Below are positions 22,507 through 33,503 of a stretch of 64,000 nt of DNA, piece by piece. Source of the DNA: Turbatrix aceti (taxonomy: Eukaryota > Nematoda > Chromadorea > Rhabditida > Panagrolaimidae); NCBI GenBank assembly GCA_963969345.1, contig OZ017768.1:6782718-6846717 (forward strand), given 5' to 3'. A program made the translations under genes and the position numbers. The notes beneath the pieces were generated by a model. That model was given only the letters and a program-made list of their open reading frames with translations. It was not told the DNA's origin and did no database searches. Every line of letters starts with the position of its first letter. Within the stretch, counting starts at the first letter, position 1.

Positions 22507-22647
22507 GTACACGTCAGTATTATAGGAACTCGACTAGGCGCTAGGTGACAATTGGCGGCTATTGCAAATTTCAAAGCAAAGCCGCAAACAAACCCGTTTT
22601 CCTATTTTTTTTATTTATAAAATGTCTATTTTGACGGATGTACACAC

Positions 22648-23116
22648 CAAGGCTTTGCATTCCGGTTATATAACGAAGCGGAACGGAATGACGAATAACC
22701 GGGTCGGTTATTCGGTTATTTTCATTTCCCGAAAATAACCGGGTTATACGGCCCGGTTATTTTCCGCGACTTAAAATAACCGGGTTATACGGCGGTTATT
22801 TTCGACTTTTTTAACCGTCCCCCTAAATCATGAACCGCATAAAAAACGTAAAATAAGCGTGCAAATTTGGACCAAAAAGGGGGACATTCGACTGAAAATG
22901 AAAAAAATGACCCGGTTATTTTCATATTTTTATGCAACATGTCCAAAACTGAGACGGTTATTTTCTTTGACTTTATTCTAACTTCATATCCTACCCGGTT
23001 ATTTTTTGCGATATAAGCGGCCAGCAATATTCGACCGTATAATGTCGGTTATTTTGCAAATTTGCATTTAAACGGCATTTAAGCGGCAAAAAATATAACC
23101 GGAATGCAAAGCCTTG
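22648..23116. mobile_element. hAT-type MITE, AACCGGTTATTTTC family
   Basis: Perfect 24-bp terminal inverted repeats begin CAAGGCTTTGCATTCCGG. A perfect 8-bp duplication, GTACACAC, flanks them (22640-22647 and 23117-23124). The 469-bp interior is noncoding and repeats the words AACCGGGTTATTTTC and CCCGGTTATTTT, several times each, with AT-rich linkers. The ends and target size assign it to the hAT superfamily by analogy; no transposase is present. Confidence 0.9.
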
Positions 23117-23118
23117 GT

Positions 23119-23140
23119 ACACACACACACACACACACGC
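23119..23140. repeat. AC/GC dinucleotide microsatellite
   Basis: About ten AC units run into CGCGCG directly after the right target duplication of the preceding MITE. The 8-bp duplication GTACACAC overlaps its first units, so slippage could blur that boundary. Confidence 0.8.
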
Positions 23141-23881
23141 GCGCATACACACATGTTTGCCGTTCAGCCTGGGCCCCGGATGATAACGGGTTTTTTGTTT
23201 TGCTACTATCTTTAATCATACCGAATTAATTAGCAGTTCGCGGTTGCAACCGAACCGACGCCGTCCAGGAATCTCCTTTTTTCCATGTGTTGTTGAAAAA
23301 AAACTGCGGATGGATGCGCGCGTAAAAACTGAGGCGCAGTAAATCTCAGTCGGTATATATCTCGGTAATAATATCACTCTGCGTAGCAGCGAGCCTGCAT
23401 GTAGGCCCCCTGCCTTTTGTTTTTCATAAAAACACGCCTAAAACAGGTTCGAACTCGCGCATCGGAATTTCGATGTGAGAATTCAATTCTTGTCATCGTC
23501 GTCACGAAGAAGTGCAGGTTATGACGCAGCACTCATTTGCATGCTGCAGAATTTTTCGTTGCACGGACGCATCTCAGACTGGTCTATCAGTTTATTGGAC
23601 CATAAAGATTGTAAGTAAAAAATTTTTGTACCAAGATAAAGATGTCTTGCAAGGAAATCCCCCCAAGAAAATGATGATACCTTGTCGAACTGAACACACA
23701 CGCAGCAACAACTCGTTTTGAGTAGACTTACGAGCATCTAGATTTCACAGCTTCCAAATCGCCATGAAATGGGTTTATTGCTTTGATACAGAGATCTCTT
23801 TTTTGGGTCTGGGGACAGGTCAAAGGACGTACCGTAATATGCATGTTTACGATAAGATAGTACGATTGTTGTAAAAAGATT

Positions 23882-23996
23882 ACGTTAAAAACTTTTCGCT
23901 GTAAGAGTTTCCGATAAAAACTTTTCGCTGTAAGAGTTTACGATAAAAACTTTTCGCTGTAAGAGTTTACGATACAAACTTTTCGCTGTAAGAGTA
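23882..23996. repeat. 29-bp minisatellite, four units
   Basis: Four consecutive copies of a 29-base unit with the core ACTTTTCGCTGTAAGAGTTT are arranged head to tail, differing at only a few positions. There are no spacers of unique sequence, so this is a tandem repeat and not a CRISPR-like array. Confidence 0.9.
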
Positions 23997-24444
23997 AACC
24001 GAAGCAAAACAGAATATGATTTTCCGATGATTTGATTTGTGTTACGATAGCATTCATCTTTTTGGGCAATTCTCATTTGTGACAGGATGTTTCCGCCTTT
24101 TGTCCTTTTAGGATAAATTTGGGAATAAGTGTGTTATATATCTGATCACACAGGTATTTTTTGACAAGTGTCTGCAAACTCGTTTTATAGGTTTTTTGCA
24201 CTGACCGCAATTTTTGGAATACATGGATATCCCGGCAATCATCATCAATTCATTGACTGCTGTTGTCTGTGGTCTAATTAATCCTGACAAATCAATTGAA
24301 AGAGAGTTTTTTTGCAAGGGAGTGATAGATTCCTTTTTTTTCCGGTTTTATCAGGGAATCGTGTATGCAAGTGTTTTCTTCGCAAAACTGTCATCTATAT
24401 TTATTTCACCATTACTCAGTGGTTAGTTATCATTAGACCAGATG

Positions 24445-24863
24445 TTAGGAGGCACAAATGATGTCCACGTAGGTGTAAATGTCTCGATTCGTTTTGGGCG
24501 CGATTTCTTCTTCCCATCGTTGCTGTGGTCTGGTTTTCGTCTTGTTGAACACCGAGTTGAGCGAATCGACCCAGCGTAAAGTGGAGGAGAGCTCGAAATC
24601 GTCCTCGATGTCCTTGAGGAGAAGTTCGGAGGAGATAGGTCGCTGATCCCGCCATTTCTGTACCATCCACTGCGTCTTCTTGACGTTGACTTCCAGTCCG
24701 ACGTCCTTGCAGATGATGGCCATATCCGACAGCATTTCCTGAAGTTCTTCGCCAGTGTGGGAGAAAAGAACGACGTCGTCAGCGTTTTGCGAATGGCCTC
24801 TTCAAAATCCGTCAGCAGTGAGCGTGCGTTGATGGTAGCGACGCTGAGCCGGAATCTAGACAT
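24445..24863 (-). pseudogene. Internally deleted, frameshifted LINE retrotransposon fragment
   Basis: On the - strand the right part reads NADDVVLFSHTGEEL followed by VGLEVNVKKTQWM. This is the reverse-transcriptase palm motif (A/F)ADD with the downstream V.KTK-type motif of CR1/RTE-like LINEs. It then runs to a tail containing RPQQRWEEEI and a stop. Just upstream, in another frame, is SRFRLSVATINARSL, which resembles the start of the apurinic-like endonuclease domain of such elements. It is followed directly by TDFEEAIRKT, which fits the RT segment just before ADD. Most of endonuclease and RT is therefore missing, and a frameshift lies between the two parts. The element cannot be autonomous. 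Confidence 0.7.
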
Positions 24864-25054
24864 TTTTTTAGCCTACGTTTGACAGGGTGGCCAGCCCGGG
24901 TGTCAAACGGCGCTTTCAATTCTCACACTTGCGCTGCTTCCCGAATGCGATCGCGAGCGCAAGCTGCTGTCGCGGACAGGAGAGGCGGAATAAAACCGAC
25001 CGTCCGCTAGGCGTGCAAGAATGAAGACTGTGAATTTTCTGTCATCTATATATA

Positions 25055-25058
<4 letters not shown>

Positions 25059-25091
<33 letters not shown>
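25059..25091. repeat. Poly-T tract (33 T)
   Basis: A run of 33 T follows a short TA repeat (about 25045-25058). On the - strand it is a poly-A. It could be the A-tail of a retroposed sequence or a simple slippage tract. It lies 17 bp left of the next MITE. Confidence 0.6.
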
Positions 25092-25108
25092 CGCGTTGTT
25101 CAAATAAT

Positions 25109-25647
25109 CAGAGTTGTTCAATTCGACAATTTTCAGTGCTCGCTCTGCTCGCGCTCTTTGAGCAACTCAATTTTTCGTGCTCGCTCTGCTCATGCTCTTT
25201 GAGTTCCTAAAATTTTCGCGCTCGCTCCGCTCGCGCTCTTTTATTCTCAGATCGTCTGCTCTTGCTCTGCTCACGCTCGTGAGTTGAGCAGGAGCGAGCA
25301 ATGAGCAAACATGGCTCACACATAAAAATGTGAATTTTGAGCCAAAATTCAGTTCCTCACTAAAAGAAAGACCGTATACTCCTTGGAGATACCCCCAACA
25401 TCGTGTTTTTGATCGAAATTACCAGTATTTTAGTATTTGTAGCACTAAATTTATAGTGAGCAGTGCTCATTTTAAAAATTTCTCTTGCTCGCTCTGCTCG
25501 CGCTCTTTGAGCAATTCAATTTTTCGTGCTCGCTCTGCTCATGCTCATTGAGCACTCCAATTTTTCGCGCTCGCTCCGCTCGCGCTCGTGAGCTGAGCAA
25601 GAGCGAGCAGTGAGCAGGAGCAATTTGGTGAGCATCGAACAACTCTG
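25109..25647. mobile_element. hAT-type MITE, GAGCGAGC family
   Basis: The ends are CAGAGTTGTTCAATTC on the left and the complement of CAGAGTTGTTCGATGC on the right. The flanking 8-mers CAAATAAT and ATAATAAT agree at 6 of 8 positions, a decayed duplication. The 539-bp interior repeats TGCTCGCTCTGCTCGCGCTC and its inverse GAGCGAGCA many times, around an AT-rich core of about 180 bp. It has no coding capacity. Confidence 0.8.
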
Positions 25648-26311
25648 ATAATAATGGTTGTGGACTTTGGTTAAACCGGGTGCCACTGAAAAAAAAGAGA
25701 GATGGCACACCTGGATATGGTTCACAGGTAAAAATTAAGAAACAAGCCGTGCGCAACAAACTCACATGAAGTGATAAATGATGTCAGAAAAAAATTGTTA
25801 CCAAAATTTAAGTTGCAAAGAAATTGACGTTTCTCTGGAAAAATTTTATTATAAACGATGACTGAAAAAAGAGCCAGGTAATGCTCAGGCTGCGCAGGTA
25901 AACGAAACCGTAGAATTGCAGCGAGAAGCGAGCCCTTCCTTGTCTGCATCATTTTGGGTTAGTTGCAAGAAGGTTATTTTTTTCCTTTTCCTTATCTGAT
26001 AAAAAAAGGGAAAAAAGATCGCGATTAATTTACCGCAAGAAAGGCGCGCCGGATAAATGTCATCGTAATCGACGTCGACAAAAGCGATGGCGTGGCATCG
26101 ACCGTAACGTGTCCTGTCGATCGGTGCTTCCTAATTAGGCACGTCGTCCAAAAAACCGGATTTTCGACCGGACACCTTTCGTTCTCGAATGTCATTCAAA
26201 AAATTTCTCGGATTCAGCAGGCGGGAGCTAGCGAGCCCCGAGGGCGCTCTGGGGGGAGAGGCGGACACTGCAGCGAGTTATGTGGGTCGCCGTCGTCTCC
26301 GACGAGACACG

Positions 26312-26319
26312 TATAAAAG
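26312..26319 (+). promoter_or_regulatory. TATA box of the collagen gene
   Basis: TATAAAAG stands 65 bp before the collagen ATG, the usual place for a TATA element with a short leader. Strongly expressed cuticle collagen genes commonly have TATA boxes. Confidence 0.65.
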
Positions 26320-26383
26320 CACGCCACCAGTCCGGCTACAGCCATCATCACACTCGTTCATCGACTCGGTGTGTGCATCAACG

Positions 26384-27376
26384 ATGGTAGAGCAGGACGG
26401 CCGCCTCAAGGCCTACAAATTCGTCGCCTACTCGGCAGTGACGTTTTCCGTGGTTGCCGTACTCAGCGTACTCGTTACGCTACCCATGGTCTACAACTAT
26501 GTAAACCACGTCCGGCGTCAGATGCATCATGAGCTCAACTTCTGCAAGGGCTCCGCCAAGGATATGTACGTTGAGGTTAACCACATGAAAACCGCTCCCG
26601 CCAACCGTACCGCCCGTCAGTCTGGCTACGACGCTGTCAACCCTGCGCCCAACCTCCAGTGCGAGGGCTGCTGCCTGCCCGGTCTCCCTGGTCCCCAGGG
26701 TGCTCCTGGCAAGCCCGGTCGCCCCGGTAAGCCCGGTGCTCCCGGACAGCCCGGCAACCCCGGAAAGCCCCCGGTTGCTCCCTGCGAGCCCACCACCCCG
26801 CCGCCCTGCAAGCCATGCCCGCAAGGTCCTCCAGGCCCCCCTGGTACGTTTTGTTACCCTTTTACCCCATTTTTTTTTACATTTACACATGCGACAATTT
26901 TTTTTACATTTCGAAGACAAAATCTAATTTTTTAACATTTTTCAGGTCCCCCTGGCAGCCCCGGCGACCCAGGAGAGGCTGGTACCCCCGGTCGTCCCGG
27001 CTCCGACGCTGCTCCCGGCAGCTCCGGCCCCCGCGGTCCCCCCGGTCCCCCTGGCGAACCCGGCCCGATCGGTCCCCCCGGCGAACCCGGTGTGCCTGCC
27101 CAGAGCGAGCCCCTCACTCCCGGAGAGCCCGGCGAACCCGGCGACCAGGGACCACCCGGACCCCCCGGTCCCCCTGGAGCCCCCGGCAACGACGGACCCC
27201 CCGGCCCTCCCGGCCCCAAGGGCGCTCCTGGCCCCGACGGCGCTCCCGGCCAAGACGGACAATCCGGTCCCCAGGGTCCTCCCGGCCCCGCTGGCGGCCC
27301 CGGCGAGAAGGGTATCTGCCCCAAGTACTGTGCTCTCGACGGTGGTGTCTTCTTCGAGGACGGCACCCGGCGATAA
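26384..27376 (+). CDS. Cuticle collagen (nematode type)
   Basis: Two exons (26384-26843, 26946-27376) encode 296 residues, the normal size. Residues ~10-45 form the conserved nematode cuticle-collagen N-terminal segment with a single membrane span ([20 protein letters not shown]...VYNYV). It is followed by [32 protein letters not shown] near residue 80 fits the furin-like cleavage box before the collagen part. Then come Cys cluster CEGCC, a short Gly-X-Y block, a Cys/Pro-rich interruption with [13 protein letters not shown], a long Gly-X-Y domain with small interruptions, and a C-terminal [13 protein letters not shown]. It is secreted and crosslinked into the exoskeleton. The intron interrupts the Gly-X-Y coding repeat. 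A larger frame upstream of the ATG is ignored because the TATA box places the transcript start inside it. Confidence 0.96.
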
Positions 27377-29811
27377 GCATATTCTCCACACTCGGGTCAT
27401 CGATATCCTGGCGTCCCGTCGCTGGTCCGGTTATCTATCTCGGTGGCTTCTGCCTGTTCGTCGTCAACTTCGTCTTCGTCGGCTGTGCCGGGTCTTCGAG
27501 AGTGCTGGGCACGCTTCGTCGCCGTTTTTTCATCTTTTATTCTTCTTTTTTTTTATCCTTCCAATTCGCTGCCATCAAAAAACAGTGCAATTCTATTCTG
27601 TTCCATTGTATCTAACTTATTCCTGAGAGAGTGCTCAATTGCTGCATTCAGATTCCGTTTGGGATTCTGACTGTCTCGTTTGTGGTGCCAGTAGAGGATC
27701 ATGATAAAGTCAGTTTGATTCAAGTTTTCTCGTGTGTACATTTGTTGGATTGGGTTTTTTTCCGGGAAACACAAAAAAGTTGGATGAATGCTGACAAAGT
27801 CGGAAAATTGACTGACTCGACTCGTTAACCCAAATTGAAAGGTTGACGGAACACGCGTGCAAAACATCCTGAAACAATGGCTCCCGTTTTGCGCTGACGT
27901 GAGTGAACTGCTCTCGCGAAAGCGAGAGAATCAACCGTTCTTGCACCGTTTTCTCTTTCATTTTCTGTTCTGTTCTTTTCATTTCTTTTCTTTACTTTTC
28001 GCCGACGAGAAAAGAACAAAGCGATTTATCCATCCTGGAATTTGGGTTAATTTGCGCTCGCTCGATCTGCTGCTGCTGTTGCTGTTGCCTTCAGGGCTCT
28101 TATCACGGATTCACAAAAAATGACAGACGTCGGCTGTCTCTGTCTCCGTGATTTCTTCCAAACATTCATTCCCGAACAAATGAGATCAGCACTGACATTT
28201 AAAAATAAATAAATAAATTTATCCCAGGTCGTCAATCCTGGATATTTTATAAAAAAAAAGTAAATATTTATAAAATTCAACTTCAGTTTCAATTTTTTTG
28301 TTCAGTTAATCAGGTCTTGATTTTTCAGATGATCGGGTATCCTGATACCCCGGCGGACCCCCCTTGCAGTAATTTATTGCATTTTTCCTTATCGTGCCAA
28401 TCTGAGACCAGTAATTACTCTTATTCACTCGAATCGTTGCAGCTGTAGTGCATGGATGAATTTCAAATTTCGACAGGGCGCAACGAATTTCAGGAAAATA
28501 AAAAAAACTTGAGATGATCCTCGTGTGTCAGACAAAATCCGAGACCGGAGAAGAAGAATACAGTCTGCCGCTCCGAAATGTCTGCGCATTGCGCACCCAA
28601 ATCGAATCGTAAAACGCACGGTAATCAGGTCAAAAGTCATTTTCAACCAAAAAACGTGAACTCCCGAAAGAAAGGTTCGAACTAAAGTAAATGACAACAA
28701 AAAAAAGAAATTAAATTGGGTGATTTATGCGTGACGGCAGTGAATTCCGCCCGAAAACAACGGGATATCTTTGTATCTGTTGGATCCGCAGTCATCAATC
28801 ATGACTGACACTTTTCCCTACCAATTGTGGTGACAGCCGGTGTACATACTCCGCTCGGCACTTCAAAAAATATCTACTTCCATTTTTTTTGATTCTGTAT
28901 TTCTTCAAATAAATACATTTTATTTTCGTGCCAAGACCTGATTATTCCTACCTGGCAAAAATGAAAGCCTTTTTTGCCGCCAAAAAATTATTTTGTCCGT
29001 TAGGCCGGTTTCGGTTTCGGGAGAGATAATGAGTTTGCCGCTGCAGTGGAGTCAGAAAGGCCGTAGAAAGAGATGTGACAGACAAGATACCCCCCGAAAA
29101 AAAGGAAAGAGCGGAGTTCGTGCAGATGCGCCCGGCCCGCATCGGCCTGCATTAGCGCAGACTCGCGCGGATCTGCGTCGAGCAACCAACCAGTCCGTAA
29201 ACTTGAAATCATCCATCGGTTTTGCTGTGCATCAAAATAATCGACGTCACAATTCAGCCCATTCACATCAGCCCCGGCGGCATTTTCAAGTCCCGAGGGA
29301 CCGGCAGACGGGGCAACAAAAAAAACACAAAAACTAAATTGAAAGTGCATTCATGCAGAATCCGTAGAGTTTACAAAAATCAAAATTTGGTTGTTCTAAA
29401 AATGAAAAAAAAGTGACGTCACTTTCGATAAATCAAAAATTACTGGATAATTTAAATTACGATAATTTTTTTCACCACAATTTTTTTCGTTTCGAAACCT
29501 CCGAGTTACGACACTCCGGGTTATAGTAAGCCATCCTGAAAAAAATGGCAAGACAGGTGAGGTGTCAATCGTCCAAAAACTCTGATAAATCAATAACTCG
29601 GAGACGACCACCGAAAAAGTGCGTGTTTGCCGCGGTCGACGACCAGCGTGGACGTGGACATACACCCCATCGCACCACCACCCCATCCACCACGGAGATT
29701 GTAGTGGGTGCGCGTTTTGGCCGACGACGACGACGAAGACGACGCAGCAGCAGCATAACTACCTGATAACGAACGTCCCCCGTCTCCTCTCGTGAGTTTG
29801 TTTTCAAATCG
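27377..29811. other. Intergenic region, collagen to peroxin-3
   Basis: I see no gene in these 2.4 kb. The first part is presumably the collagen 3' untranslated region, although I found no canonical AATAAA near the stop. Around 28180-28330 and 29390-29510 the DNA is A/T-rich. The open frames here are short and compositionally biased. Repeats of CAC and GAC at 29660-29750 precede the peroxin-3 start and probably belong to its leader or promoter. Confidence 0.5.
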
Positions 29812-31401
29812 ATGGCGTCGTCCGCTTGGGAGTGGATCAAGCGCAACAAGGGCAAAGCCGTCGTCATCGGCAGCGTCGCCGCCGCCGGAGTTGCCGTGCT
29901 TGCGAACCGGGCATGGGACCAGGCGCAGGGCTCCGTGGAGGATGCCGCTGCCGCTGCTGCCGAAGAAGAACACCTAGCGGCGATGCGGCGGTCCTTCGTC
30001 TTCGACGCCCACCAGGAGACGAGTGACAAGGCCCTCGTCGACAGCCTCCTGCCTCTCGTGCGCAACGCGATCATGCAGCGCTACAACGTGGACGCTGTTG
30101 TCGCGGATCTCAAAGCGTCGGGGCACTCTAACGACGAGAAAATCGCGCTCTGGAGCGATTTGCGCGTGAAGACATTCGCCAGAATCGTCGCCGTCGCATT
30201 CGGCTACACGCTGACCACCATCGCGTCCAAGGCTGGCAAGTCCATCGTCTGCGCAGAGGTCTGCAAGCTGTCGGAGAAGAAGCAGCAGCCTGACTTCTGG
30301 AACACGGTGTGAGTTACCTGCAGGGGTGGGCGATCAGCCGTTTTTTACGTTCACGACACGGACACTAACATTTTTACAATTTGTTCGAAAAATTGAATCA
30401 AAATTTAAAAATTTCGAATTTTTAAAATTTGATCAAATTAAAATTGAGAATTTTTATTCCAAGTTTTTTTTTATTTCAAAAATAGATTTTTTATGTGAAA
30501 AATTCAAAAATTGTCAAAATTTTTGTAACCCGAATTAAAAAACAAAAAAAAACGAAAAATCCATGTTTTTTGTCAAATAACATCAATTTTGACACCTATA
30601 CCCTAATTTTGTCCAAATTTTAGTTTTTTTATTTGTTCGGAAAATTTAATTTTGTTTGCGAACGAACGCGGACAAATAAGTTTAGAAAAAATCTGTTCTC
30701 AAATCAATACAAATAGAAAAAATCATATTTTTTCGCAAACAAACGCGAACGTTTGCAAAATCCTGGTTGACTGGCATCAAAATTTTTTTAAACTGTATTT
30801 TTGCTTCAGAACCGAGGCCATCACGAAGAACATCTTCGGCACGGCGTACAAGCCTACAACCAACGACAACGGCTCGGCAGCCCAGGTCCAACAAGTGTTC
30901 GTGAACTGCGTGCACTTTCTGACCACGTCAGGCCTAAATCAGCTGCTGACCAAGCTCGAAGCCGTCGTCGCCGACGTTGTCACTCAACTCGGCTTCGCAC
31001 AGCGCATTTCAGCCAAGGAAATCGCCAGCGCTCTCTACGCAATCGTCGATCGCTTCCTCGCGGAATCGAGTGCTGAAAACTTTGCAAACTTCATCGTGCC
31101 AACCGCTGCGCAGCCTATTCTGCCTCGCACAGAGCTGGAACAGCTGATTACACGATTTGCCACCGTTCTCAAGCTGCCCTCGACCCGGAGCCTCATAGAA
31201 GTCTTCGCCACCGCCTACGTAAGCCGCGCCGCTGATGCCCTGGCGACCGAAGAAGAGCAGCCTCTCGCGCAGCTCCTGCCTCGCATCGCAGACGTTTTCA
31301 TCGTTATCCAGAACTTCAGAGACCGAGATTCCGTTTTTCAGGAATGTCTAAGGTCCCGAGAATTGCATCATTTCGCACAAGTTGCTTTTAAAGCGCCTTG
31401 A
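29812..31401 (+). CDS. pex3: Peroxin-3 (peroxisomal membrane biogenesis)
   Basis: Two exons (29812-30308, 30810-31401) give 362 residues, against about 370 in animals. The N-terminus WEWIKRNKGKAVVIGSVAAAGVAVLANRAW is the PEX3 pattern: a basic residue cluster followed by a single membrane anchor. Next come RRSFVFDAHQETSDKALVDSLLPLVRNAIMQ and EKIALWSDLRVKTFARIVAVAFGYTLTTI, the conserved helices where PEX3 forms the PEX19-binding fold. C-terminal FVNCVHFLTTSGLNQLL and LLPRIADVF also fit. PEX3 is the peroxisome membrane docking factor for PEX19 (PRX-3 in C. elegans). The single intron is swollen by a hAT-type repeat. AATAAA overlaps 31418-31423, 17 bp after the stop. Confidence 0.88.
30321..30765. 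mobile_element. hAT-type MITE, GTTCG family, in the pex3 intron
   Basis: The left end CAGGGGTGGGCGATCAGCC matches the family end seen at 7387. The right end is decayed but closes with CCTG. The flanking 8-mers GTTACCTG and GTTGACTG share 6 of 8 bases. The interior shows the family words CGAACGAACGCGA and GTTCGAAAAATTGA. It begins 13 bases into the intron. Confidence 0.75.
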
Positions 31402-31590
31402 ATTGTTTTTGATAAAAAATAAAAAAAGAAAAAAACCTATCTGGAAAAAAAGAGGAAAAACTATCGTTTGCCAAGTTTTATCGTTTCTAAAAAAGTGCGC
31501 ACGCGCGACAACCTTTCGCGTCGAGAGAACTAGCACTGCTTGCGAATATTTGAGAACCGTTCTTATTTACGTGTTTGTCATCTGTCAACG

Positions 31591-32137
31591 ATGGAGACAT
31601 CCCTGATGGCCCTGGGCGAGCGCCTGTCGCTGTTGGAGAAGGCCCTTGGCACGCCGATGCAGCCGAACAGCACGCCACAGCTCAAGGAACTCGAAGAAGT
31701 GCGTCGGAAGCTCATCGAGTTGCGCATGGATTTTGTGCTAAAAGTGCCGATCGAAGACCTCGAACAACTCCACGTAAAGCCTTCTTTGGTGAGTTATCGC
31801 TTTTATAAATATTTACAGCGTAGTGTACGCTATCGAGTTTTTGTAGGCAGATTCGCTGACACTCGGCGAAAAAGCCATGATCGTAACTCAGTCGAGCGCC
31901 GCCGTCGACGAATACGCCACTGCCGTCGCCGACGTGCAACGCAACGCGGATATCGTCTTCAACAGCACACGACTGACCAACGTGCCGCCACCGGACGTGA
32001 TTGAGAAGGAAATCGAGGCTGAGGCCGAGGTCGACGAGAGTCTGCTCCAACTCGAACGCGATATCGACCGTGTTTTTCAGGAACTTGGTACCGAGCTCGG
32101 CGACGTGCTAGCTCAGATCTCCAAGCTCAGAAAGTGA
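31591..32137 (+). CDS. Small coiled-coil protein, dynactin p24-like candidate
   Basis: Two exons (31591-31788, 31847-32137) encode 162 residues. The protein is almost entirely helical with heptad-like leucines: LGERLSLLEKALGTP, LKELEEVRRKLIELRMDF, then EAEVDESLLQLERDIDRVFQELGTELGDVLAQISKL. Size, all-helical nature and an N-terminal LERLSLLEKALG-like start are compatible with dynactin subunit 3 (p24, DNC-3), which sits in the dynactin shoulder. The similarity I can judge by eye is weak. It could be another small coiled-coil subunit. AATAAA is at 32189-32194. It lies only 189 bp after peroxin-3 on the same strand. Confidence 0.5.
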
Positions 32138-33503
32138 GTTCGTGTGCTTTATATATTTATGTCACTTGTGCGATTAATCCGATCCGAAAATAAACTTTTT
32201 TGTATGCATCCGGCCTACTTTTTGCAATTTTTCTTGTTCCAAAATTTTTTATAGGTTTTATAAGCCATAGTCCGTCGCAGTTTCTGAAATTTTTCAGGTA
32301 ACTTGACTCGATCCCGGATTTAAAAATTTGTATTTTCAAAAGCCAAAATTTGGTATATTACCGGATTTTTTTTATTATTTAGATTATTTTGGGTTTCCGA
32401 ACCCAAAAATTCGTAAAACCCGAAACTTTTCGGTCGGATCCCATTCTCATGAAACATAAACTACTTTTTATTCGGCAAAAAGTGCGACAATAAGGTAAGG
32501 TGAGTGTTGTTTTCATGAGCTGGGTGGCGCATGTATGGTATGTAAAGGAGAGTCGAGAGAGCAGCAGCAGAAGCCACCAATCGACGGCAAAGGCGGTTGT
32601 CATCATAAGAAGAGATAAATATCGTCGGGATATCAAATACCGAACTAATAGGGTGGCATTTGTGAAAAAAATTTAAAAAAAAGAAGAAAAGAGGCTACCA
32701 ATACGTATTACACAAAAAAAAGCAAGAACAAAACAATTGCGGTGTGGTTGGTCAGTGGGATAAATAGCTCGTTTTCCAGAGAGTAATAAGGTATATTTTG
32801 TCTACGCAGAAAGAAATCTGTCGAAAGGCATCGAAGCGTGGTGTCACGTGTAGTTTCAGTTTGGGAGTATGTTCTAAGCTGCTGCCCGGAAGGGCACGGA
32901 GTGGCGGATTCATTCGTTGGCTGGCAAAAGTGATAGTATAGTACCTATGGGATTGATTAGAAGACATTTTGTTTGAAAGAGTCAACAAAAGACCAGAAAA
33001 AAAGGTAAAAAACCAAGCGCTTCAGAAAAATCGTGTCGAGACCATGGCCTCGAATATGATACTTACAATTACTGTAAAACAGTTCAGAGAAAGTAATGGG
33101 GAAAAAAGTCGTGGCGAGAGTGAAAAAAACAAATATTGCCAGGAGAGAGCGATACTGGTTGTAACGGAGCTCCCCAGTGCTTGAGCCTGTCTTCTGACCA
33201 GAAAAATTCATTTCTGAGACTGGCCAAGCGCTGGAGGCCGCGTGAAGGGCAAATCTGGGGCGATTGACTAGCTAAATATTCAGAACGAAAAAAAAGAAGG
33301 AAGGAAGGACGCCAAAAACCCTGAAAGTCATAATATAAAATTTGGAGCAATGGTGGGAAGAGTAAGTGTGCTGCTTGTCTGTGAAAGAGTCAAAAAAGAA
33401 CGACTAGGCAGAAATTTAAAAAAACAAACAATAAAAGGTGTTAAAAAAACTGAAAGCAGGTGAAAAACCGTTACAAAAAGAGCAAAACATCGCCCGCTCG
33501 ATA
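32138..33503. other. Intergenic / staufen 3' region
   Basis: No gene is supportable here. About 32290-32440 contains decayed CCCGAA-family repeat text (AATTCGTAAAACCCGAAAC and similar). The remainder, A-rich on the + strand, may be the 3' untranslated region of Staufen, which ends at 33504 on the other strand. Confidence 0.45.

Larger units (their letters stand above)
22402..26311. other. Repeat-rich spacer between CLIK-like gene and collagen
   Basis: This 3.9-kb interval contains no host gene that I can support. It holds a hAT-type MITE (22648), an AC microsatellite, a 29-bp minisatellite (23882), a broken LINE (24445), a poly-T tract and a second MITE (25109), each listed separately. The stretches 23160-23880, 24000-24440 and 25660-26300 show nothing I recognise apart from A/T-rich text. 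Confidence 0.6.

Noticed and set aside
23440..23470. tRNA-like B box (GGTTCGAACTC); also GGTTCGAACTA near 28672
   Set aside because: Neither has an A box at the right distance nor sequence folding into a cloverleaf.
23882..23996. Regularly repeated 29-mers that could suggest a CRISPR array
   Set aside because: The units are directly adjacent without unique spacers and the genome is eukaryotic.
26500..27400. Gly/Pro/Ala-rich open frames on the - strand of the collagen gene
   Set aside because: GC-rich Gly-X-Y coding DNA automatically yields collagen-like text on the complement. The + strand has the TATA box, the N-terminal membrane domain, the cysteine boxes and a valid intron.
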